A DNA stretch of 64,000 nucleotides from Nigrospora sphaerica (taxonomy: Eukaryota; Ascomycota; Sordariomycetes; Amphisphaeriales; Apiosporaceae). Shown piece after piece: positions 56,396-64,000 of this stretch. The notes beneath the pieces are model-generated. The model was not told the origin of the DNA and did no database searches. It worked only from the letters and a program-made list of their open reading frames with translations. Numbering within the stretch: the stretch's first letter is position 1; the number at the start of each line of letters is the position of its first letter. Location: NCBI GenBank assembly GCA_018287875.1, contig JAGVVL010000027.1:496001-560000 (forward strand). Direction: 5' to 3'. A program made the translations under genes and the position numbers.

Positions 56396-58012
56396 TCACT
56401 CACGCAGCCCCTCGAAGCCGGCACGGAGGGATGCGCAAATGCCATCGACGATGGAGCCCTCGTCCCCGGACACGCCGAGGGCGCCCTCTTGCCACGTTAC
56501 GGCGATGGTCATGGGGCCCCCCTTGACCGTGTCGACGTTGAAGTCGAGGGGCGCATGGAGCACATTGCCCGGCTGGGCGAAAATGACCTTGGCGATGGTG
56601 TACCCGCCCTGCTGCTGCCGGGCTTCCTCGTCGGCGACGTCGAGCACGCCCAGGTTGCTCACTTCGTACGACGAGTCCCGCCGGCTGCCCAGCTTGCCCT
56701 CCAGCCACCCCCGGACGCTGGGGGCGTACCTGAGCAGGCCGAGGGGCTGGTCCTCCCGCTTCGTCGCGCTCTCGGCCAGGGATCGCGTCATCGCCCTCGC
56801 CGAGTTCCACATGTCCTCTCCCGCGGGCGCGCTGGTATCGACGCGCGGGTGCACCGCCTACCACCCTCCTGGTTAGCATCGTCCACGCTCGACATTGAGG
56901 CCCCTTACATAACAGCCCGAGGCGAAGTTGCCCCATTCACCAACCGTCGCCCCAACAGACGGGCGCATGCTCACGGCGGTTCCGGACACGAAGTTGGTGA
57001 CGGCGCCGTCGCGGATATGGTGGCTCAGGGCGCGGACGACGAGCTGGTGGATGGTGCCCGTCATCTTGGTGTCGTGGGCGCGCGAGACGCGGGCGGCGCG
57101 GGCCACGAGCGGCGCCGGGATCTCGACGATGCGCAGGCGGCTGCGGTGCGTGGCCGGGTCGAAGAAGGCGTCCCGGCCCGTCCACGTGCCCTCGTCCACC
57201 GTGCTCGCGTGCGGCCGGACGCCGAGCCAGTCGGCCACGAACTTGGGCAGCAGCACGGCGAGGAGCGGCGGCAGGAGGAACGACCACGAGATGGGCAGAC
57301 GCGCGGGCGTGTCGAAGGGCTCCGGCAACGCGCGCCGCGGCACCTCGATCAGCGTCGTCGACGCGTCGCCGGCCCCGGACGGCGGCGCCGCCCCGTCCCG
57401 CAGGGCGGCGAGGAACACGCGGTGGAAGATGTTGCCGCACAAACCATCGCCGATGCTGTGGCAGAAAACAAAGGCGACGAGACAGCGCGACGTCGGTGTT
57501 GGGCCGCCCCGCGAAGGGAGCGGACAGACGGCGATGCACCACGGCGGGCGATGGGCGGGCCACTGGCCATCCAGAAGGGGCTGCAGACGGGCCTCGAGCC
57601 AACTGGCCTCGTCGCCGCCGTTCTCGTCGCCGCCGTCCTCGAGGACCACGACGTGCTTGTCCACGTCGACGGTTCCGACGGCGGCGTAGTGGGCCTTCTT
57701 CTCGTCGGCCGGGTTCCGAACGACGACGGAAAGCCACGGCAGCTGCTCGACGCAGCGGCGCAGCGGGCCGGCGAAGGTGCGGGCCGAACGGGGGTCAAGG
57801 CCGCCCCCCGGAGCTGTCGGGAACTCGTACACGGCGCCCACGAGGATGCCGTGGTAGAGGCCGAGGTTCTCACGCGCAATCATACGCCGCTCGCTGGGGC
57901 CTGGGGGGAACCGCCGCCGCCGCCGCCACGGTCAGTGACTTGTTGGTAGGGGGCGGACCGAAAAAGGTGACTTACTGGCGTGGCGCAGCATATCGTCGGC
58001 CTGTTTGGCCAT
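56396..58012 (-). CDS. Alcohol acetyltransferase-like (AATase/ATF family) acyltransferase
   Basis: Three exons on the minus strand (58012-57976, 57900-56909, 56857-56396) join in phase to give 496 residues, the usual size for the family. Donors are GTAAGT and GTAAGG. The start gives M-A-K-Q-A-D-D-M-L-R, followed by ARENLGLYHGILVGAVYEF. The HxxxD catalytic motif is H-S-I-G-D-G at about 160-165 in the segment VAFVFCHSIGDG, and the later GEWGNFASG segment fits the family. Such enzymes transfer acetyl from acetyl-CoA to alcohols, sphingoid bases or secondary metabolites. The substrate is unknown. No neighbouring biosynthetic gene suggests a pathway. Confidence 0.85.
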
Positions 58013-59123
58013 TTTCTTCTTCCGGTACGAGGTTGTGGGCCGTCGAATTGTTGATGGTGATTTCTCGCAGTCTTAGTGCGCCAGCTCTAAGCGACCGAAC
58101 CAGAGGCTGGGAGGCTTGCAGATAAGTCCGTGCCTATATGCGAACAACCAACGGGGTTTTCGCGATGAGCGAGGGCCGACACTCCCAATTCGTATACGTC
58201 GGACCTTTTGACTCGCGCCAGGTCCCAGTCCCGGCGCGACATGGATTTCGATCCTCCAGGCGGCCTCTCCGCCTCCCACGCGGCTTGGGACACGCGGCTT
58301 TCACACCGTCCAGCGCAATTGCTCTACAGACAAAGCCGGTAGTTGTGACGGTCTTCGTTTGGCTGGACTACCGGGTATCCGGTATCGGACCCGCTTCAAG
58401 CGTAACGACTTTAGAATGCAGCCTCTCGTGCACTAGACTTCAAGAATACTAATAGTAATTATCGCCCGGCCAGAGTGGGGTGGCGCACCGGGAGGCCTCG
58501 TGCCCATGTGTACTTGCATACTCAAAGCGCCCTCTCCATGGAAGCTGGAAACCGGTTATATGCGAGCGCGCGCGCGCATCTCTCGGGGACAAGGCCCGCA
58601 AGAGCCCCAACGAGCCGCAGGAACATCGCCATGGTCGCCAGCCACGGGAACAGGATTCCCATCCACGACCGTCCTAGAGCAGCAGCCGGCGCACCAAGGC
58701 GAGCCCGCGCGTGCTCGTGGAGAGGCACGGTGGGTAGGGGAGGCTTGGGAGGTTAGCTGAAGGCCGGAGGAACAAAGCAAGAAGCGTCTAGGAAAGAACC
58801 GCCACAAAACCCGGTTTACTAACCCGGGACCGGTCAGTCGTGAGCCCCGAACATCGGGTGGTATGAGAAGAGGAAAATGTGGGGGACGGTCCAGACCCGT
58901 GCGTCCATCACGACATCGACGTGGTTGGGAAACATGGCCGATATATCGGGGACACTGTCTAACTCGATGCCTTTTGATGCTACCAGCACAATCATGAGAT
59001 GCCATATACACAAACGCCGCGTCAGCCCGGCCCGCTAGTAGACCAGACATCTCCACCCTGAGATAAAAGAGACCCATGCTGCGCTGTATGAGATCTGCTG
59101 CACGCTCGCACAGACCCAACCGC
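58013..59123. other. Intergenic, no gene seen
   Basis: 1.1 kb between the start of the acetyltransferase gene and the 3' end of eIF3b. No coherent coding frame or RNA gene was recognised. Confidence 0.4.
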
Positions 59124-61346
59124 CTACTGCACAATCTCCTCGGTTTCCTCCTCGACCTCTTCGACCACCTCCTCGATGACCTCGCCCTCGGGCTCGCCCT
59201 TGGCCGCCACGGCCTCGGCGGCCTTGGGCAGGCCGAGGTACTCGCGCTCCTCCTCGAGCTCCGCCTCGACGTCGGCGCGCCAGGCGTACCACTCGTTGAG
59301 CATGCGTCGCCGCGACTCGACGAGCTCCTGGTCCGCACCCGCCACACGCTCGGCATCCTCCTGCTCGAAAATCCTCGAGTACTCGCGGAGGTTCTTGCGG
59401 ATCTGCTTCTGCTCGTCCTTGGAGAGAAGCGTGGGGGGGCGGGGCCTCCAGGCCCACTGCTTGAACTTCTCGACCGGGTCCTCGCGCAGCACCTCGCCCT
59501 TGAAGTCGTACACGTGGTAGCCGTTCTCCATCGAGTGCTTCCAGGCCGACGCCCACGAGGCCACGAAGCGGCCCGACGGGTCCCACGCCAAGTCCGTAAC
59601 GCCGTAGTGGTCAGCCGTGTTCATGAGCTGCAGGTTCGCCGTGAGGTCCTTGTCGCTCTCGGGCTTCTCGCCCTCGAAGTCGAGGTCGTAGAAGTCGAGG
59701 TCGGAGCTCTGCGTGTTGGCGATGGTGGCGACCACGACGAAACGGCCGCGGGGCGACCAGTAAATGCTGTTGCTGTTCTTCTTCTCGAGCGTGCGCAGGT
59801 GCTTAAAGTTACCAACCGCGTTGCCCTTGGCCTTCTCGGGGCAGAAGAACGCCACCGACGTCTTGGGCGGTACTGCTGTCTGGCCAACAGGCTCGGTGGT
59901 GGTGATAATAACGAAGCGGTCGCCCTTGGGCTCCCAGGCAAAGTTAATGACGGTGTCCTTGATGGTGTCGACGACCTCGACCGGCACACCCTTCTCCTTG
60001 ACGCGGAAGATCTCGAGCGTGGTGGCCTGGCTCTTCTTGGACTTGGAGTGGCGGTCGACCTTGACGGCCAGGTAGGTACCCTCCGACTGCCAGTGCAGCT
60101 TGGCGTCGTTGACGCTGAACAGGTTCAGCGAGCGGACCACCTCCTTGGACGGTATGCTCATCAGGCTGACCTTGGCCGGGTTGCTGCCCAGCTCGGGCGT
60201 CCAGAAGCAGAAGAGCTGCTCGTATTGCTTGTTGCCCTCCCTCTGCACCGTGGCGGGCGCCCACTCGAAATCCATGACACCCTCGATCTTGATGGTGGTC
60301 TTGTCGAGGAGTTTCATGCTGGGGAGCTCGTAGACGGAGATGGACTGGCCCTGGGCCAGGCGCGCGACGTACTTCTCGTCGGCCGACCACTTGAAGGCGG
60401 GCCAGGGGAACTTGGGCGGGACCTTGAGGCCGGCGGCGTCGAGGGTGGCGGGCATGTCGAGGTTGGCAAAGGACCGCAGGGGCTTGCCCGTCGCGACGTC
60501 CCAGATGACGTAGTTCTTGCCGTCGTCGTCGATGGAGAGCTGGGGGTGGCCCTCGTCGGGTATCGAGATGGGGCGGTTGGACCATGTGACGACGTACTTC
60601 TCGCCGGGCGAGAAATCCAGCATGTTGACGAAGGGGTGGGCGAATCGGCGCTGACGCGACCAGGACGCGCCGCCCCAGAGCTGCACACCTTGGGCGTGGA
60701 CCGACGTCAGGTAGGTACCCTGCGGCGACCACTGGATGAAGCTCTCGGTCCAGTGCTGGCGGTCGACGACGTTCTCGGGGTTCTCCTTCTCGTTGTTCCA
60801 GAAGATGCCGACGGCCTCGCCGCGGTACATGGCGAACTGGTCGCGGCCACGGCCGCTGGGGTCGGCCAGCCAGGAGCGCAGGTGCTCCTGCTCGTGGAAC
60901 TCCTCGATCTTGGGGGGCACGTACTCCTCGTCGATGCGTCCCTCGCGGCCGAAGCGCTCAATGTCGGTCATCTTGTTGACGCGGAGCGTGTGCTTCTTGT
61001 CGAGGGGCACGAGGTCGAGCTGGCGGGTGGCGGCGGCGGCCTCGGCCGGGGACGAGTACTCGACGAAGGCGAAGCGCATCGACTTGCCGTCCTCGCCCAT
61101 GGGCATGAAGACATTGTCCTCCTTGATGTTGCCGACGGTGCGGAGCTTCTTGAGCAGGAACTTGACGAGCTTGGGCTTCTGCTCCTCGTTGACCTCGGGC
61201 AGGCCGTCGATGACAACAAAGGTGTCGAAGCCCTGCTCGAGCTGGACCTCGTATTTCTCCCTCAGGTCGGAGAAGTCGATCTCGGTCTCGTCGTAGTCAT
61301 CTTCGTCGACATCTGCGTCGCGCAGATGATCAAAGGAGGGCGCCAT
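59124..61346 (-). CDS. PRT1: Translation initiation factor eIF3 subunit b
   Basis: A single-exon protein of 740 residues. An acidic N-terminus ([14 protein letters not shown]) precedes an RRM at about 40-125 ([31 protein letters not shown]). A long beta-propeller region follows ([68 protein letters not shown]). The C-terminal helical part ([20 protein letters not shown]) binds other eIF3 subunits in known orthologues. eIF3b is a core scaffold of the eIF3 complex on the 40S ribosome. Length and motifs match fungal orthologues closely. The gene is divergent from CCT2. Confidence 0.97.
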   Translation of the reverse strand: MAPSFDHLRDADVDEDDYDETEIDFSDLREKYEVQLEQGFDTFVVIDGLPEVNEEQKPKLVKFLLKKLRTVGNIKEDNVFMPMGEDGKSMRFAFVEYSSPAEAAAATRQLDLVPLDKKHTLRVNKMTDIERFGREGRIDEEYVPPKIEEFHEQEHLRSWLADPSGRGRDQFAMYRGEAVGIFWNNEKENPENVVDRQHWTESFIQWSPQGTYLTSVHAQGVQLWGGASWSRQRRFAHPFVNMLDFSPGEKYVVTWSNRPISIPDEGHPQLSIDDDGKNYVIWDVATGKPLRSFANLDMPATLDAAGLKVPPKFPWPAFKWSADEKYVARLAQGQSISVYELPSMKLLDKTTIKIEGVMDFEWAPATVQREGNKQYEQLFCFWTPELGSNPAKVSLMSIPSKEVVRSLNLFSVNDAKLHWQSEGTYLAVKVDRHSKSKKSQATTLEIFRVKEKGVPVEVVDTIKDTVINFAWEPKGDRFVIITTTEPVGQTAVPPKTSVAFFCPEKAKGNAVGNFKHLRTLEKKNSNSIYWSPRGRFVVVATIANTQSSDLDFYDLDFEGEKPESDKDLTANLQLMNTADHYGVTDLAWDPSGRFVASWASAWKHSMENGYHVYDFKGEVLREDPVEKFKQWAWRPRPPTLLSKDEQKQIRKNLREYSRIFEQEDAERVAGADQELVESRRRMLNEWYAWRADVEAELEEEREYLGLPKAAEAVAAKGEPEGEVIEEVVEEVEEETEEIVQ

Positions 61347-62400
61347 GCTGGGTGGTAGGGAGCCTCTGTCGCCGTGGACGTGCTGCTGATCGGGGCTTGC
61401 AAATCTGAGAAGGTGTGCGAATGCAGGCCGTGGACGGGGGTCGGTTTGTGGATGGGCGAGTGGATTCGGCGTGAAAAAATGCCCCGCGCGCGGTTTGGTG
61501 GTGAGATGGGTGGTCGGGCTGGGGCCGGAAAACAGGTATCCCGGGCGCTGCTGATTAGAACACGAGGCGCGTCGTGCGTGGGAAGGGCAGTAAAAGAGGC
61601 CCGGTTCGAGGTTCTGCTGGGAAATAGGCAGTCAACCAAGTCTTACAGTGCCGGCGAGGATCCTCGTGGCCAGTCTCAGCGCTATGCTCGTGATCGCAGC
61701 GCAGTCGGGTCGTTTTTGCTACGAATCCGAGAAATTTCGGGCGGGCTGGATTGTGTGGCGGCTAAACACTAATTCCAGTGGCCGAGCCCCGCGTCCGCTG
61801 ATTGGGCAGAGGCAAGTGGCCTGGCGGGGTCGCAGTTGAGCGCAGCAAATGTGAGCAGCCTGGATGCGTGCAGCAAGCAACCCGTTCAGCGGTCACGGTA
61901 AGCAAGCTCGGTAGCCGGGTGGGAGCCTTGCAGACCGTGGCGGAAGGGGGTTGGAACCTCCTCCCAGCAAGGGGAGGGAGGGATGGATGGATCTAGAGGG
62001 ACAAGAGGGGGGCCTATGGAACAGCGGACAACAACAGAGAGCCTCGTCAGGGGAAGGCTGCGGTAGGTACCTACCGAGTAGGCAGCTCGTGGAGTAGAAG
62101 TGCGGTCTGGCGGCGGCGGGAGCCTTGTAGCCTTGGGGAGCCTTGCTTATTAGTGGTGCTGGACCGTAGCAGCTCTGCCTGCCTGCCGCCTGTGCCCGCC
62201 TGTCCCTTGCCCGCCCGCATCTCATCCCACCCCCCAAAAAAGTTCTGGACCGGAAGAGCTAGAAGCTCTCGACAGCCGCCACACCGGATTACCTCGAAGA
62301 ATCTTGCTTGCCGGCCCTCTGAGAAACGGACCGACGATCTACGACGACCAGGAGCATCCGGTTTCCCCGACTTCTTCTTTTTGTCCCCAGTACTGTCAGC
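61347..62400. promoter_or_regulatory. Divergent promoter region of eIF3b and CCT2
   Basis: About 1.05 kb between two divergent housekeeping genes. It contains pyrimidine-rich tracts near 62200-62400 just before the CCT2 ATG, and GGATGGATGG-type runs near 61980. No gene was seen. Confidence 0.5.
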
Positions 62401-64000
62401 ATGGTGAGTGCGAGCAAAGCCCCCCCCGCCTGGCCCAGGGAGGGGCCGCCCGGTCAGGGGAGCCCGTCGCTAACGAAGGACGCATTCGTGCCCAGGCGAC
62501 CCAAATCTTCGAGGAGGGCACCACCCAGGAGAGGGGAGAGAACGCCCGTCTCTCGGCCTTCGTCGGCGCCATCGCCGTCGGCGACCTCGTCAAGAGCACC
62601 CTCGGCCCCAAGGGCATGGACAAGATCCTGCAGTCGGCCTCGACGGGCGAGATCATGGTGACCAACGACGGCGCCACCATCCTCAAGTCCATCGCCCTCG
62701 ACAACGCCGCCGCCAAGGTGCTCGTCAACATCTCCAAGGTTCAGGACGACGAGGTCGGTGACGGCACCACCTCGGTCGCCGTCCTGGCCGCCGAGCTCCT
62801 GCGCGAGGCCGAGCAGCTGGTCAACAAGAAGATCCACCCCCAGACCATCATCGAGGGCTACCGGATAGCCAGCCAGGCCGCCCTGCAGGCCCTCGAGCAG
62901 TCGGCCGTCGACCACAGCAAGAACCCCGAGGCCTTCAAGAAGGACCTGACGGCCATCGCCCGCACCACCCTCAGCAGCAAGGTCCTGGCCCAGGACCGCG
63001 AGCTGTTCGCCAAGCTGGCCGTCGAGGCCGTCCTGCGCCTCAAGGGCTCCGCCGACCTCAGCCACATCCAGATCATCAAGAAGGCCGGCGGCAAGCTGAG
63101 CGACTCGTACCTCGACGAGGGCTTCATCCTCGACAAGAAGATCGGCGTGAACCAGCCCAAGCGCCTCGAGAAGGCCAAGATCCTGGTTGCCAACACCAGC
63201 ATGGACACGGACAAGGTCAAGATCTTTGGCGCCCGCGTCAAGGTGGGCTCGACGAGCAAGCTGGCCGAGATCGAAAAGGCCGAGAAGGACAAGATGAAGG
63301 CCAAGGTCGACCGCATCAAGGCCCACGGCATCAACTGCTTCATCAACCGCCAGCTCATCTACAACTGGCCCGAGCAACTGTTTACCGACGCCGGCATCAT
63401 GTCCATTGAGCACGCCGACTTTGACGGCATCGAGAGACTGGCCCTCGTCACCGGCGGCGAGATCACGTCTACTTTCGACCACCCCGACCAGGTGAAGCTC
63501 GGCCACTGCGACCTGATCGAGGAGGTCATGATCGGCGAGGACACCCTCATCAAGTTTTCGGGCGTGGCCGCGGGCCAGGCCTGCACCATCGTGCTGCGCG
63601 GTGCCACGGACCAGCTGCTGGACGAGGCCGACCGGTCGCTGCACGACGCCCTGGCCGTTCTCTCGCAGACGGTCAAGGAGCCGCGGACGACGCTGGGCGG
63701 CGGCTGCGCCGAGATGCTGATGGCCAAGGCCGTCGAGGGCGCCGCCACGCGCGTCGAAGGCAAGAAGCAGATGGCCGTTGCGTCTTTCGCCACGGCCCTG
63801 CGCCAGCTCCCCACCATTTTGGCCGACAACGCCGGCCTGGACTCGAGCGAACTCGTCGCCCGCCTACGAAAGGCCATTTACGACGGCATGTCGACCTACG
63901 GCCTGGACCTGGCGACGCCGGGTGGCGGCATTACCGACATGCGGGACCTGGGCGTCATCGAGAGCTTCAAGCTGAAGAAGGCCGTCGTGTCGTCAGCAAG
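62401..64000 (+). CDS. CCT2: T-complex protein 1 subunit beta (CCT2), 5' part
   Basis: The first exon contributes only the ATG (62401-62403). A 92 bp intron (GTGAGT...CCCAG, CTAAC branch) follows, and exon 2 begins at 62496 and is open to the window edge. The encoded text is group II chaperonin: [35 protein letters not shown] (nucleotide-binding), [28 protein letters not shown] (the GDGTT motif), and later [21 protein letters not shown]. These identify the beta subunit of the eight-membered CCT/TRiC ring, which folds actin, tubulin and WD-repeat proteins in the cytosol. About 500 residues are present and the C-terminus lies outside. Confidence 0.96.

Noticed and set aside
56195..57949. A 584-codon plus-strand frame
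   Set aside because: Antisense of the acetyltransferase gene, whose spliced minus-strand product has the HxxxD motif and correct length.
59076..61358. A 760-codon open frame on the plus strand
   Set aside because: It is the antisense shadow of eIF3b, whose minus-strand translation is unmistakable. The GC-rich codon bias keeps the opposite strand open.
62454..63644. A 396-codon minus-strand frame
   Set aside because: Antisense shadow of CCT2.

Overview
This window is from a filamentous ascomycete, most likely a Sordariomycete. The reasons are GT-AG introns of about 45-95 bp, HET-domain and NB-ARC/NACHT receptors, a LysM protein, a PTH11-type receptor, UstYa-family (DUF3328) oxidases, and a transposon whose nonsense codons all fit repeat-induced point mutation (RIP). 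All gene models come from reading the sequence. No expression or homology search was available.

Layout. 0-12 kb: a secreted multi-LysM protein; a NACHT-ankyrin NOD-like receptor (NLR) divergent from a stand-alone purine-nucleoside-phosphorylase-like (PNP_UDP) protein; an MFS carrier; a PTH11-like membrane protein. 11.4-16.2 kb is gene-poor. 16.2-20.0 kb is a compact fungal RiPP (dikaritin-type) locus: two UstYa-family proteins, each with two HxxHC motifs, beside a small secreted precursor made of four near-identical repeats. Three of the repeats end in Lys-Arg, and all are separated by phase-1 introns at the same codon. 22-29.4 kb holds a GT90/CAP10-like membrane glycosyltransferase and an OPT oligopeptide transporter. 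29.4-36.7 kb has no convincing gene.

36.7-53.2 kb is a receptor and repeat island. It holds a PNP-NB-ARC-TPR NLR and a HET-NB-ARC-TPR NLR, both ending in near-identical 42-residue TPR arrays, two genes of unknown function, two broken gene remnants, four copies of a repeat with TGATACG/CGTATCA ends, and a 1.86 kb Fot1/pogo-like transposon nested in one of those copies. 53-58 kb: two secreted proteins and an alcohol-acetyltransferase-like enzyme. 59-64 kb is conserved housekeeping sequence: eIF3b, and the 5' part of CCT-beta, which runs off the window.

How the genes may work together. The RiPP precursor and the two UstYa-like proteins form a plausible minimal pathway: secretion and Kex2-type cleavage of a repeat precursor, then oxidative macrocyclisation. 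The NACHT-ankyrin NLR and its divergent PNP neighbour share a short G-Q-G-I-Q-N...R-D-[IM]-N motif, N-terminal in the receptor and C-terminal in the enzyme. This is the arrangement expected of a receptor/effector pair that signals by amyloid-like templating. The other two NLRs carry their effector domain (PNP or HET) in the same polypeptide, so three ways of connecting an effector to an NLR occur within 50 kb.
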